Notes under the pieces: model-generated
Seen by the model: only the letters and a program-made list of their open reading frames with translations
What the model was told of the DNA's origin: nothing
Databases searched by the model: none
Program-made: the position numbers and the translations under genes
From: an uncultured Clostridia bacterium
GTDB taxonomy: Bacteria; Bacillota; Clostridia; TANB77; CAG-465
Direction of reading: 5' to 3'
Assembly (NCBI GenBank): GCA_944386635.1
Contig: CALXBV010000066.1
Location: forward strand, 1-48,485
DNA length: 48,485 nt
Part shown: piece after piece, positions 17,495-27,027 of the stretch
How positions within the stretch are numbered: the stretch's first letter is position 1
Layout: every line of letters starts with the position of its first letter

Positions 17495-20400
17495 ATGTTA
17501 ATAAATGCAGAAGAAATAAATGATATTTTATTTGATGCTGGAACAGATGTTACAAATAGAGGTAAAAAATATTTTGAGCAAAATAGAGTAAAAGTAGCAG
17601 ATTTTAATTATGTATCTGAGAATAATTATATAGCAAAAGCATATGTTGAAGGAACTTATATTTATGAGGTGGAAATAAAAAAGAAAAATGGGGTCCTTTC
17701 ATATAAATGTGAGTGCCCATCTTCATCTAAAAAAGATACTCCTTGTAAACATGTTGTAGCTATGATTTTTGATATGTATATTAATGAATCTTCATATATG
17801 AATTATGATAAAAATAGTGAGTCAGCAGATATAGATGATGATGTGATAGATAATAAATCATATAAGGATAAAATAAACGAGCAAAGAGAAAATAATGGAC
17901 TTATGGCATATTATGAAAATCTAGAATTGAATAGAAATATAGATAAAGAAAGTATAGATATTCAAGCTGTATTATATCTTTTAAATGATATGAAAAAAGA
18001 ATTAGAAATATCTTTTAAAATTGGAAAAGACAGAATGTACATACTAAGAGATCTATATAAATTTAGTGAAGATATGCAAAACGGTAATATAGTAAAGTAT
18101 GGAAAAGAATTAGAATTTAAACACTCAATTGAATCATTTACTAAAGATTCTCAGGCTTTAGCTAAGCTTATAGTAGCTAAAGCTTTGGAATATAATGAGT
18201 TCTCAAAACTTGGAACATATCACTTTACATTGAATAAAAGATATAAGACTAATTTTAAGTTGAAGTATTCATTATTAGATGAAGTCTTTGACATATTAAA
18301 AGGTCAAAAAATAGTTATAGAGGGATACGATTATGAGAAAGCATATGGGATGGTAACATTAGTAGATGAGGATCCATCATTTGATGTTGAAATTGTAGAC
18401 GAAGATGAAAATGGAATAGATGTTATTACTAATAGTGATAGATACTATGTTTTTGAAGGACAAGATTATTCATATGTTTTGTATAAGGATAAACTGCATA
18501 GATGTAGTGATGAATTTAAAACAAAAGTATTACCACTTATGGAAAAATTATCAAGTGATGCGGAAGGTAAAATTACAATTTCTAAAGGCAGTGCAACAAG
18601 TTTTTGTGAATACGTTTTACCTGCTTTAAAAAATAGTACTAATATAACTGTTTCTGATGAATTGCTAGAAAAATATAAAGCAGAAAAGTTAGGTACTAAG
18701 ATATTCTTAGATATAGATGATAGAGGAAATATTGTGGCAGAAGTAAAATTTTGCTATGGTAATGATGAGTTTAATCCTTTTGATAAAGATTTAAATGTAA
18801 CATGCAACAGAAATATAATTGAAGAGGCAAGGGCAAAGGAGCTATTTAAATTATATAACTTTGTTATAAACTTTAAAAAACATATAATTTATTTATCGAA
18901 TGAAGATGATATTTATACTTTTCTAACAGAAGGTATAGATAAGTTTATGGAAAAATTTGAAGTTTTAGTAACAGATAAGCTAAAAAATAGGCAGATCATA
19001 ACTCAGAAAACGTTTAATATAGGTGTAAGAATAGAGAACAATTTCTTAGAGATGGATTTTGATGATCTAGAATTAGACGAAAATGAGCTTAAAGATATAT
19101 TTAAGAGATATAAATTAAAGAAAAAATACTATAGGTTGAAAAATGGTAGCTTTATAAATATAGATTCAGATGGTATAGGATCACTTGTAAATCTAGCAAA
19201 AACATTAAATATTACTGAAAAAGATATCGTAAAAGGAAAGGTAGAAATACCAACTTATAGAGCTTTATATATCGATAGTTTGGCTAAAAATAACGACTCT
19301 GATATGGTTATAAAGCTAGACAATAAATTTAAAGATATTGTAAAAAATATCAAAGATATAGAAGATGTAAGATATGAGGAGCCAGAAGAATTAAAAGGTG
19401 TATTAAGAGAATATCAAAAAACAGGATTTAGTTGGCTAAAGACTTTAGAAAAATATGGATTCGGTGGAATTTTAGCAGATGACATGGGACTTGGTAAAAC
19501 AATACAAATTATTGCTTTATTATTAGATGAAAAAAATAGGACATCAAAAACATCTATTGTTGTGTGTCCAAGTTCACTATATATTAACTGGGAAAAAGAG
19601 ATAAAGAGATTTTCTAGTAACATGAATACTTTAATAATATCTGGAAATGCTGATCAAAGAGAACATCTTATAGCAACAATACCAAATTATGATGTTATAA
19701 TAACTTCATATGATTTATTAAAAAGAGATATAGAAAAATATAAGAACTTTAGATTCAAATACGTTATTGCTGATGAAGCCCAGTATATAAAAAATAATAA
19801 TACTAAAAATGCAAAAGCACTAAAAGATTTAAAAAGTGAAGTAAGATTTGCTCTTACTGGTACTCCAATAGAAAATTCATTAGCAGAATTATGGTCTATA
19901 TTTGATTTTATTATGCCAGGATACTTATATACATATAAAAAATTCAAAGATGAGTTTGAAACACCTATAATAAAAGAAAATGATAAATTTGTAATGGATA
20001 GATTGCAAAAACTTGTAGCTCCATTTGTATTAAGACGTATTAAAAAGGATGTATTAAAAGAATTGCCAGATAAGACAGAGCAAATAATGTATAGTAAAAT
20101 GGATGAAGAACAACAAAAGCTATATAATTCATATCTTGCTCTAGCAAAAGTTAAAATGAAACAGGAAATAGAAGCTAATGGCTTTGAGCAAAGTAGGTTT
20201 AAAATATTATCTTTAATTACAAGACTTAGACAGATATGTTGTCATCCAAAACTATTCTTAGAAGATTATGAAGGAGATAGTGCAAAATTAAATCAATGTC
20301 TAGAATTAATTGAAGGTGCAATAGCTGCAAAACATAAAATTCTACTTTTCTCAGGATTTACTTCGATGTTTGATATAATAACTAAAGAGCTTGAAAAAAG

Positions 20401-20791
20401 AGGAATAGAGTATTCAATTTTAACAGGTCAAACAAAAGTAGATACAAGAATTGAAATGGTAGATGAGTTTAATAAGGATGATAATATAAAAGTATTCTTA
20501 ATTTCTCTAAAAGCAGGCGGTACAGGTCTTAACCTTACTGGAGCGGATGTTGTTATTCACTATGATCCATGGTGGAACCTATCTGCACAAAATCAGGCAA
20601 CAGATAGAGCTTATAGAATAGGTCAAAGGAATAATGTTCAAGTATTTAAGTTAATATGTGAAAATAGTATTGAGGAGAAAATACAAAAGCTTCAAGAAAG
20701 AAAAAAGGATTTGACAGATTCAGTTATAAAGACAGGTGAGACTTTTATATCACAGATGTCAAAAGAAGAATTGCTAGATTTGTTTAATTAA
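17495..20791 (+). CDS. SWIM zinc-finger SNF2-family helicase
   Basis: 1098-residue SNF2 ATPase, a DNA translocase rather than a strand-separating helicase. N-terminus: SWIM finger C72-x-C74-x9-C84-x-H86. Residues about 140-600 are the bacterial SNF2-associated region. The ATPase core begins at LREYQKTGFSWL, with DDMGLGKTIQ (about 660-670), SYDLLKRD, DEAQ (about 759-762), ALTGTPIENSL, and the helicase C domain with LLFSGFTSMFD, LISLKAGGTGLNLTGAD and QATDRAYRIGQ. Single-gene transcript between a promoter and a terminator. Bacterial members are linked to RNA polymerase or stress functions, but the substrate here is not known. Confidence 0.92.
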   Translation: MLINAEEINDILFDAGTDVTNRGKKYFEQNRVKVADFNYVSENNYIAKAYVEGTYIYEVEIKKKNGVLSYKCECPSSSKKDTPCKHVVAMIFDMYINESSYMNYDKNSESADIDDDVIDNKSYKDKINEQRENNGLMAYYENLELNRNIDKESIDIQAVLYLLNDMKKELEISFKIGKDRMYILRDLYKFSEDMQNGNIVKYGKELEFKHSIESFTKDSQALAKLIVAKALEYNEFSKLGTYHFTLNKRYKTNFKLKYSLLDEVFDILKGQKIVIEGYDYEKAYGMVTLVDEDPSFDVEIVDEDENGIDVITNSDRYYVFEGQDYSYVLYKDKLHRCSDEFKTKVLPLMEKLSSDAEGKITISKGSATSFCEYVLPALKNSTNITVSDELLEKYKAEKLGTKIFLDIDDRGNIVAEVKFCYGNDEFNPFDKDLNVTCNRNIIEEARAKELFKLYNFVINFKKHIIYLSNEDDIYTFLTEGIDKFMEKFEVLVTDKLKNRQIITQKTFNIGVRIENNFLEMDFDDLELDENELKDIFKRYKLKKKYYRLKNGSFINIDSDGIGSLVNLAKTLNITEKDIVKGKVEIPTYRALYIDSLAKNNDSDMVIKLDNKFKDIVKNIKDIEDVRYEEPEELKGVLREYQKTGFSWLKTLEKYGFGGILADDMGLGKTIQIIALLLDEKNRTSKTSIVVCPSSLYINWEKEIKRFSSNMNTLIISGNADQREHLIATIPNYDVIITSYDLLKRDIEKYKNFRFKYVIADEAQYIKNNNTKNAKALKDLKSEVRFALTGTPIENSLAELWSIFDFIMPGYLYTYKKFKDEFETPIIKENDKFVMDRLQKLVAPFVLRRIKKDVLKELPDKTEQIMYSKMDEEQQKLYNSYLALAKVKMKQEIEANGFEQSRFKILSLITRLRQICCHPKLFLEDYEGDSAKLNQCLELIEGAIAAKHKILLFSGFTSMFDIITKELEKRGIEYSILTGQTKVDTRIEMVDEFNKDDNIKVFLISLKAGGTGLNLTGADVVIHYDPWWNLSAQNQATDRAYRIGQRNNVQVFKLICENSIEEKIQKLQERKKDLTDSVIKTGETFISQMSKEELLDLFN

Positions 20792-20850
20792 ATAATGATA
20801 AAAATGTAATAAAAAATAATATATATAAATTAAATTATATATTATTTGTA

Positions 20851-20885
20851 AAAAAGAATGTAGTATTTACTACATTCTTTTTTTT
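20851..20885 (+). terminator. Terminator after the SNF2 gene
   Basis: AAAGAATGTAGTA pairs with TACTACATTCTTT around a 2-base minimum loop and is followed by a T-run. Confidence 0.85.
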
Positions 20886-20981
20886 GCTAAATTTAGAATA
20901 TATTTTTACTTTTATATAGTATATTTCTACAAAAAATTTTTTTATATGGGAGTATAACTATTGTATCTAAGAGGTGAGTAT

Positions 20982-21890
20982 ATGATAGAGGAAATATTAA
21001 AAGTACTTCCTAAATATATAGCAAGTGAAATTGTTAGAATAAACTGTACTCAAAATATAACTGAAATACGTCTAAGAACAAAAAGTAAAGTTATATTGAG
21101 GTGTATGAATACAGAAATAGTTTTAGAATGTATTGTTACAGCTAAGGCTATTTTAGAGGTATTATTAAATGTTTCTAAAAATTCCATATATGCTATACAA
21201 AATGATATAAATAATGGCTTTGTTATAATCAGAGGCGGTCATAGAATAGGAATAAGTGGAGAGGTAGTATATGTTGATGGAAAAATAAAGAATATAAAAA
21301 ATATTTGTGCTTTAAATATTCGTGTAGCAAGACAAGTATATGGTTGTGCAGATAAAGTATTACCGTATATTATACAAAACGGAAGGTTATTAAATACATT
21401 AATTGTTTCACCTCCAGGGTGTGGAAAAACAACTTTAATAAGAGATATAGTAAGACAAATAAGTAATGGAATACCTAAACTTAATTTAACTGGAAAAAAT
21501 GTATCTTTAATTGATGAAAGAGGGGAGATTGCATCAGTATATGAAGGAGTTGCAAGCCTAGATGTTGGAGTAAGAACAGATGTTATGAGTAATGTAACTA
21601 AGTCTACTGGAATGAAAATGATGGTGCGTTCTATGGCACCGGAAGTTATAGCAACTGATGAAATTGGAAGACCAGAAGATATAGTTGCTATAAAAGAGGC
21701 GATTTTATCTGGCGTTAGTGTTATATTTACAATGCATGGAGATTCATTAAATAGTATACTAAAAAATAAAGATATAAAAGAGCTTATTGATTTAAATATA
21801 TTTTCTAAGATTGTTATACTCTCTAGTGGAAAAATCCCTGGAATAGTTGAAAAAATATATGATACCTCTAAAATTGGGGGTGTAGCATGA
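20982..21890 (+). CDS. spoIIIAA: Stage III sporulation protein AA (ATPase)
   Basis: Secretion-type ATPase of the SpoIIIA-SpoIIQ channel, cytoplasmic side of the mother-cell membrane. Start at ATG 20982 behind AAGAGGTGAG; a TTG at 20961 is in frame but lies before that site. 302 residues. Walker A PPGCGKTT around 144-151, then SLIDERGEIA and a Walker-B-like VIATDEIGR, and TMHGDSL. Overlaps spoIIIAB by 4 bases (ATGA). The upstream 100 bases contain no clear sigma-A promoter; a mother-cell sigma-E promoter would be expected, but I cannot place one with confidence. Confidence 0.93.
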   Translation: MIEEILKVLPKYIASEIVRINCTQNITEIRLRTKSKVILRCMNTEIVLECIVTAKAILEVLLNVSKNSIYAIQNDINNGFVIIRGGHRIGISGEVVYVDGKIKNIKNICALNIRVARQVYGCADKVLPYIIQNGRLLNTLIVSPPGCGKTTLIRDIVRQISNGIPKLNLTGKNVSLIDERGEIASVYEGVASLDVGVRTDVMSNVTKSTGMKMMVRSMAPEVIATDEIGRPEDIVAIKEAILSGVSVIFTMHGDSLNSILKNKDIKELIDLNIFSKIVILSSGKIPGIVEKIYDTSKIGGVA

Positions 21891-22402
21891 TATTTATAAA
21901 AATTATTATAGCAATAGCTATATTATTTATTACTTCATATATCGGAATAGAAATGGCGAATTCTTTAAAATCCAGAGAAGAAATCTTAACAGATATGATA
22001 ACTTTTTTGAGAATGGTTCAAAACGAAATGATGTATATGTTAAATAGTTTACCTGTAGCATATGAAATGTCAAGGCAAAGATTAAATACACAGCTTAAAG
22101 ATGTTATTGGAGCTATTTCTTTAGATATGTCAGAATATGGAATTGATAAAATAGATATGAGTATAACAAATAATGTTAATTCTTTAAAAGCATTGAATGA
22201 ATATGATAAAGAGATTATAATTTCTACATTAAAAAATCTAGGAAGGAGTGATTTAGAATCACAATATAACATAATAGAAAATGGAATATCAATAATAAAT
22301 AAACAGATTAAAGAGGCAAACGAAATAAAAAATAAGAATTCTAAAGTATACAAAACAATAGGGGTTATTACTGGGTTAATGATTGTGATTATATTCATAT
22401 AA
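21887..22402 (+). CDS. spoIIIAB: Stage III sporulation protein AB
   Basis: 171-residue protein with an N-terminal membrane helix (residues 2-20), the SLKSREEILTDMITFLRMVQNEMMY helix typical of AB, and a C-terminal membrane helix (VIGLMIVIIFI-type). It resembles GspF-like components of type II secretion. Second gene of spoIIIA, ATGA overlap with AA. Confidence 0.9.
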   Translation: MIFIKIIIAIAILFITSYIGIEMANSLKSREEILTDMITFLRMVQNEMMYMLNSLPVAYEMSRQRLNTQLKDVIGAISLDMSEYGIDKIDMSITNNVNSLKALNEYDKEIIISTLKNLGRSDLESQYNIIENGISIINKQIKEANEIKNKNSKVYKTIGVITGLMIVIIFI

Positions 22403-22414
22403 GGAGGAATAGAT

Positions 22415-22609
22415 ATGGATATAGATTTATTATTTAAAATAGCAGGAGTAGGAATACTTGTAGCTGTACTAAATCAAGTATTGTCTAAAGCTGGCAGAGA
22501 AGATCAAGCTATGATGACAACATTAACAGGTGTAATTATTGTATTAATGATGGTTATTTCTAAAATTAGTGAGCTATTTAATACAGTAAGAGACACATTT
22601 AATTTATAG
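22415..22609 (+). CDS. spoIIIAC: Stage III sporulation protein AC
   Basis: 64-residue two-helix membrane protein: MDIDLLFKIAGVGILVAVLNQVLSKAGREDQAMM... is split by the charged loop SKAGREDQAMM, a hallmark of AC. Ribosome site AAGGAGG. Between AB and AD in the usual order. Confidence 0.93.
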   Translation: MDIDLLFKIAGVGILVAVLNQVLSKAGREDQAMMTTLTGVIIVLMMVISKISELFNTVRDTFNL

Positions 22610-22618
22610 GAGGTTGAT

Positions 22619-23002
22619 ATGAATATTTTTAAAATTGTAGGTTTTGGTATAATATCAGTTTCTTTAATAATTATATTGAAAAATCAAAAGCCAGAAATGG
22701 CACTGATGTGTGTAGTGGCAGCTTCAATTATAATGTTGCTTTTTATAGTAGATGAATTAACAAGTGTAATAGAGTTATTAAATAGATTAATAGAAAGTTC
22801 ATCAATAGATGTTAATTTTTTAAAGATAATATTGAAAGTAGTAGGAATATCATACATTGTTGAATTCGGAAAAAATATATGTAATGATGCCGGAGAAAGC
22901 TCTATAGCTAATAAAATAGAGATAGCAGGAAAAGTAATAATTGTATCATTATCCATCCCTATTATAACATCTCTTTTGGAAATTGTATCAACAGTTGTAT
23001 GA
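22619..23002 (+). CDS. spoIIIAD: Stage III sporulation protein AD
   Basis: 127-residue membrane protein with about three or four hydrophobic helices and the conserved stretch VVGISYIVEFGKNICNDAGE, ending in a LEIVSTVV helix. AGGAGG ribosome site; overlaps spoIIIAE by 4 bases. Confidence 0.93.
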   Translation: MNIFKIVGFGIISVSLIIILKNQKPEMALMCVVAASIIMLLFIVDELTSVIELLNRLIESSSIDVNFLKIILKVVGISYIVEFGKNICNDAGESSIANKIEIAGKVIIVSLSIPIITSLLEIVSTVV

Positions 23003-24171
23003 TAAAAAAGAGTATAAGATTAATTGCTTTTGTTTGTCTGTTATTTAGTTTTAGCAATGTATTGGCAGCTCAAGAAGAAATTATAGTAGAAGATAGCCAA
23101 GATGTTACACAAGATGTCGCAGATAGTTTAGAAATGGATAGTTTTTTATCTATATTTGAAGAGTATGCAGCAGAAAATGATATAGAAGATTTTAATGTTA
23201 ATACTTTATATGATGACTTAATATCTGGCCAAGGAATACAATATGATAGTATATTAAGTATTTTAGTAAATAGTATTTTTAAAGAAGTAAAAAATACTAT
23301 TAGCAGTGTAACTAGCATTTTTATTATAGTAATCATAATGGCTATTGTAACGAGTCTTGAGCTTGATAAAAATAGTGATGTTGTAAAAATTACAAAGTTA
23401 GTTATTTTTATAGCAATTAGTGCTTTACTTTTAAAAAACTATTTAGATATAGTTACAATGTTTAAAAATATTGTAAACATGCTTGGATATATAATGCAAA
23501 TTGTATCTACATTTCTTTTGGGTATACTTATGGCTACAGGAAAAATTACATCTACTGGTGTAGTAGAGCCATTACTTCTTTTTATAGCAAATTTTATATG
23601 TTTTGCTACAGAGTATATTATAATTCCATTTTTTACAATATCTATTGCAATTAATATAGTATCTAGAATATCCGAGAATATAAAGATGGATAATTTATCA
23701 TCCATGTTTAGAAAGTCATCATTATACATTTTTACAACTATTATAGGAATTTTTGTATTTGTACTTTCTATGGAATCTTCTGTTACTAAATCTATTGATA
23801 CAATATCTTTTAAAACTGCGCAGAATATGGTATCTAATTTTGTTCCCGTAGTTGGAAAATTTCTATCTGATAGTTTAGATACTGTACTTGGAGCAACACA
23901 ACTTATTGGAAAAGTAGGAGGAATAGTATCATTAGTTACAACAATAATTATTGTAAGTATTCCAATAATAAAGCTAGTGGCTGTTATAGTTTTATATAAT
24001 ATATTAATTGCAATTAGTGAACCTATAAATGAGGACAAAAGTATAGAAAACTTTTTAAAAGGGTTTGTTGGGGTATATAAAGATATGCTAGGAATTTTAA
24101 TAGGTATAATGGTTCTTTTTATAATGTCTACAGGAATTATATTAAGTATAATAAATTCAATTAGTGGATAG
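22999..24171 (+). CDS. spoIIIAE: Stage III sporulation protein AE
   Basis: 390-residue polytopic membrane protein with a cleavable-type signal (residues 4-24, ending VLAAQ), a short extracytoplasmic acidic segment, and about seven membrane helices (from about residue 100). Characteristic phrases include FIANFICFATEYIIIPFFTISIA and AISEPINEDKSIENFLKGF. Forms part of the core of the A-Q channel membrane complex. Confidence 0.92.
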   Translation: MIKKSIRLIAFVCLLFSFSNVLAAQEEIIVEDSQDVTQDVADSLEMDSFLSIFEEYAAENDIEDFNVNTLYDDLISGQGIQYDSILSILVNSIFKEVKNTISSVTSIFIIVIIMAIVTSLELDKNSDVVKITKLVIFIAISALLLKNYLDIVTMFKNIVNMLGYIMQIVSTFLLGILMATGKITSTGVVEPLLLFIANFICFATEYIIIPFFTISIAINIVSRISENIKMDNLSSMFRKSSLYIFTTIIGIFVFVLSMESSVTKSIDTISFKTAQNMVSNFVPVVGKFLSDSLDTVLGATQLIGKVGGIVSLVTTIIIVSIPIIKLVAVIVLYNILIAISEPINEDKSIENFLKGFVGVYKDMLGILIGIMVLFIMSTGIILSIINSISG

Positions 24172-24182
24172 GGGGAATATTT

Positions 24183-24686
24183 ATGTTGGATACATTTAGA
24201 AATTGGATAAATATGATACTAGCTATTGGTATACTTTTTACTGTTATACGTATAATTGTGCCTAATACCAAATTAAAAAAGTATATTTATTCTTTGATGG
24301 GAATAGTAACTATAATAGTCATCTTGGGTCCTGTAATTAATTTAGTAAAAAACGGAGATTTGAAAGACAGTTTTAAAAATATTTTTCTAAATATGGCTAC
24401 AGCAGAAACATTGAATATGGAATACACTAATTTATCTAATTATGAAGATATAAATAAAAATAATGTAAAGGAAAATTTTAAATCAAGCGTTGAAAATGAT
24501 ATAAAGCAAAAATTATCCGAAAATATTGAAAATGAAATACAAGTAGAAATAGATATTACAGATACATATAATATAGATAAGGTAACTGTGAAAGTTACAG
24601 GTGATACATCATTTGATATAGTTTCTTTTATAAATCAAGAGTATGATATAGATAAACAAAAAGTAACAGTTGAAAAAGGAGGCTAA
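24183..24686 (+). CDS. spoIIIAF: Stage III sporulation protein AF
   Basis: 167 residues: two N-terminal membrane helices (about 8-27 and 36-55) joined by a short PNTKLKKYI loop, then a ~110-residue soluble domain that ends with a beta-alpha-beta ring-type fold (VEIDITDTYNIDKVTVKVTG). Order and spacing in spoIIIA confirm the call. Confidence 0.88.
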   Translation: MLDTFRNWINMILAIGILFTVIRIIVPNTKLKKYIYSLMGIVTIIVILGPVINLVKNGDLKDSFKNIFLNMATAETLNMEYTNLSNYEDINKNNVKENFKSSVENDIKQKLSENIENEIQVEIDITDTYNIDKVTVKVTGDTSFDIVSFINQEYDIDKQKVTVEKGG

Positions 24687-24691
24687 AGTTT

Positions 24692-25222
24692 ATGAATTAT
24701 TTAGAAACCTTAAAGAATATTACTAAAGATAATAAAAGAAAAAAGGAAAATTTGATATTACTTTTAGTATTATTAGTAATACTTTTGATTAGTATTAATT
24801 ATATATTTAATAGTGATGAATCAGTACAAGAGACAACTATGGAAAATAAAGTTCAAGAGCAAGAAGAAAAAAGTGAAAATATAGAAGATAAAATAAGTCA
24901 AGTATTATCTCAAATATCCGGGGTAAGTGATGTATCAGTAATTATTAATTATTCAAATAATGGAAATACAAGTGTTGTTTATGATACAAAAGAGACTTTA
25001 AATGAGAATGGAAATGTTACTAGTGTTGAAAAAAGTGTTGCATATAATGAAAAGAGTGGCGAAAAGACTGCAATAATTCAAATGTATAATACTCCATCAG
25101 TAGAAGGAGTTATAGTAGTAGCTAAAGGGGTAGAAAGTTCAGACTTAAAACAAAGACTTGCAACAGCACTAGGAAATTTACTAGGAATAGCATCATATAA
25201 AGTTCAAGTTTTTGAAAAATAA
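24692..25222 (+). CDS. spoIIIAG: Stage III sporulation protein AG
   Basis: 176 residues: a membrane helix (about 21-41), a charged Glu-rich linker, then a ring-building motif domain (IEDKISQVLSQISGVSDVSVIINY ... VEGVIVVAKGVESSDLKQRLATALGNLLGIASYKVQVF). Forms the large ring of the feeding channel in the intermembrane space. Begins 5 bases after spoIIIAF. Confidence 0.92.
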   Translation: MNYLETLKNITKDNKRKKENLILLLVLLVILLISINYIFNSDESVQETTMENKVQEQEEKSENIEDKISQVLSQISGVSDVSVIINYSNNGNTSVVYDTKETLNENGNVTSVEKSVAYNEKSGEKTAIIQMYNTPSVEGVIVVAKGVESSDLKQRLATALGNLLGIASYKVQVFEK

Positions 25223-25235
25223 TAGGAGGTTTTTT

Positions 25236-25784
25236 ATGAAAAACAAAGAGAAAATAAAAAGGTTTGCTATGGCAGGAGCATCTTTTTGCTTTATGCTTCT
25301 TATTGCTGGATATATAAATTATAGATATAATCCAGAAAGAGAAAAAGATTTAGGTCAAACGGTATATGTGAATTCAAATAATGATCAGGTAGATATATAT
25401 AATGATGCACAATCTACAAGTAGTCAGGCAGATGAAACAATAGCATCTTTTAGATATGATAGAGATAATATGTATTCTGAGCTTTCAAATAACTATTCTG
25501 ATATTATAAATAATTCAAATTCTACTGCAGAAATTGTATCAGAGTATCAAAATAAACTCAGTGAGTTGATAGAGGAAAAAAATCAGATTATAATGGTTGA
25601 AAATGTAATAAGATCTAAAAATATAGAAGATGTGGTAATAATACCTACAACTAGTGGAAAATATAATGTTATAGTAAAAACAGAGGAACTAGATGAAACT
25701 TTAGTAGCACAAATAATGCAAATAATAGTAGATCAATTAGGTGTTGATGCAAATAATATAAGTATAGAAAAGATAAATATGTGA
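25236..25784 (+). CDS. spoIIIAH: Stage III sporulation protein AH
   Basis: Mother-cell ring protein that binds forespore SpoIIQ. The start chosen is ATG 25236 behind AGGAGG (25224-25229); an upstream in-frame TTG at 25212 would overlap spoIIIAG. 182 residues: one membrane helix (about 9-25), a flexible Ser/Asp/Gln-rich linker, a coiled region and a C-terminal YscJ/FliF-like domain (IEDVVIIPTTSGKYNVIVKT). Last gene of the operon. spoIIQ itself is not in the window. Confidence 0.92.
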   Translation: MKNKEKIKRFAMAGASFCFMLLIAGYINYRYNPEREKDLGQTVYVNSNNDQVDIYNDAQSTSSQADETIASFRYDRDNMYSELSNNYSDIINNSNSTAEIVSEYQNKLSELIEEKNQIIMVENVIRSKNIEDVVIIPTTSGKYNVIVKTEELDETLVAQIMQIIVDQLGVDANNISIEKINM

Positions 25785-25794
25785 GAATAATGTG

Positions 25795-25823
25795 AAAGAT
25801 ATCCTAAATGATATCTTTTTTTT
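25795..25823 (+). terminator. Terminator of the spoIIIA operon
   Basis: AAAGATATC, loop CTAAAT, GATATCTTT, then a run of T to 25823. Confidence 0.85.
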
Positions 25824-25873
25824 GACTTTTTCTTGAATAGAAATAAAAGTAATGCTAAAATGTGATTATATTA

Positions 25874-25905
25874 TTGAAAAAAAAATCTATTTATGATACT
25901 ATAAT
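25874..25905 (+). promoter_or_regulatory. Possible promoter(s) of the 25938 gene
   Basis: TTGAAA (25874-25879) with TACTAT at 17 bases or TATAAT (25900-25905) at 20 bases; a second TATAAT lies at 25911-25916. The repeated TATAAT boxes mark a promoter region, but which one is used cannot be decided. Confidence 0.4.
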
Positions 25906-25937
25906 CTTGATATAATGATAATTAAGGAGTGAAATGA

Positions 25938-26423
25938 ATGAAAAGTAAAAAGCAGACATTGATTATAATAATACTTTTAATTTTATTAGGACTTGCAGGT
26001 GCTTATATATTATTTGGACCTAATGGATATGCGGCAAATCAGCAAGGAAGAGAATTTTTAGATGATGTATTAGAATTGCAATCTACTCTTTCATATTATG
26101 TTGGATCTTCATATTCTGATGCATTTGGTGTATATACTAAAGAAGAATTATTATCTGGAAAAACAGCTGACGGTGAGCAAATAAATGATTATGAGGATAA
26201 TATATTACCAGCATTAATAACACAAGAAGATTCTTTAGATTATGATGAAGATTCAAAAGCATATAAATTAAATATGGAAAATGTAGAAACTACACTAGGA
26301 ATAGATATAAGTGATTATAAAGGCGTAACATTTTATGTAGTAGAGGGTGATATTGTTAAAGTAAAACTAGATGGTACACCTGATTGGTGGAATAATAATT
26401 ATAATGGATTAGTGCTAGAATAA
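25938..26423 (+). CDS. Membrane-anchored extracytoplasmic protein, unknown
   Basis: 161 residues. A Lys-rich start, then one hydrophobic helix (residues 8-26) and an exported domain rich in Asp, Glu and Tyr (QGREFLDDVLELQSTLSYYV, then a C-terminal TFYVVEGDIVKVKLDGTPDWW). I do not recognise a family. The hydrophobic helix followed directly by an amphipathic one recalls pseudopilins, but there is no prepilin cleavage motif. Ribosome site AAGGAGTG. Followed 11 bases later by another small anchored protein; together with the MshEN gene these form a suggestive cluster. Confidence 0.75.
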   Translation: MKSKKQTLIIIILLILLGLAGAYILFGPNGYAANQQGREFLDDVLELQSTLSYYVGSSYSDAFGVYTKEELLSGKTADGEQINDYEDNILPALITQEDSLDYDEDSKAYKLNMENVETTLGIDISDYKGVTFYVVEGDIVKVKLDGTPDWWNNNYNGLVLE

Positions 26424-26434
26424 GGAGAATTTTT

Positions 26435-26905
26435 ATGAAAAAAGTTTTCGTAAGCATTGTAAGAATTATTATAATTTTTGTTATAATTTTACTTGGAGTA
26501 TTACTAGTTTTTAAAATAAAAAATGATACTATAATAGAAAAGCAAAATGATGAGTTAGATCAAAATGTTCAGGCGGAATCTGAATATATTATAGAAAATG
26601 CAATGGGTAAGCTTAGTGAAATTAAAGATATGATACAAGAAGATATTGGTCAAAATGTTGAGCTTGCAGATTCAGGGAATATTACAAATATTGATATTTA
26701 TTTTGTTGTAAAAGATGGAGAAAGTTATAAATATATTGTAAAGAAAAATGAAGATGGTGAGGAAAAATTTGCTATAGCTCAAAGTAGTAATGAAGAAGGA
26801 AGATATATTATATCAACAGAAAGTTTAGGCTTTGATGATTGTATATATACTAGTGCACAAGATTATAACATTGATGATTCTGGAGTGATTACATACATGA
26901 ATTAA
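26435..26905 (+). CDS. Membrane-anchored extracytoplasmic protein, unknown
   Basis: 156 residues with an N-terminal hydrophobic helix (about 5-26), a Gln/Asp/Glu-rich linker and a small exported domain (IDIYFVVKDGESYKYIVKKNEDGEEKFAIAQ) of alternating strands. No family recognised. Shares general architecture (anchor plus small beta-rich acidic domain) with the preceding gene and is in the same operon; a terminator follows. Confidence 0.75.
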   Translation: MKKVFVSIVRIIIIFVIILLGVLLVFKIKNDTIIEKQNDELDQNVQAESEYIIENAMGKLSEIKDMIQEDIGQNVELADSGNITNIDIYFVVKDGESYKYIVKKNEDGEEKFAIAQSSNEEGRYIISTESLGFDDCIYTSAQDYNIDDSGVITYMN

Positions 26906-26913
26906 TATAGTTT

Positions 26914-26948
26914 AAGATGAAGTCTAAATATTTAGATTTCATCTTTTT
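26914..26948 (+). terminator. Terminator after the two anchored-protein genes
   Basis: AAGATGAAGTCTAAA pairs with TTTAGATTTCATCTT (one G-T pair) with a 2-base minimum loop, followed by T-run. Confidence 0.8.
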
Positions 26949-26953
26949 AGATA

Positions 26954-26982
26954 TTAAAATTTAAATTTATTTATGCTATAAT
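26954..26982 (+). promoter_or_regulatory. Promoter of the MshEN-domain gene
   Basis: TTAAAA (26954-26959), 17 bases, TATAAT (26977-26982) preceded by TGC, that is an extended -10. Confidence 0.55.
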
Positions 26983-27027
26983 ATATTTGTAGATATTATT
27001 AAAGTAATATTGAAAGGAATGATAGTT

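Noticed and set aside
23439-24038. Minus-strand ORF of 199 codons
   Set aside because: Antisense inside spoIIIAE; no ribosome site or recognisable motif.
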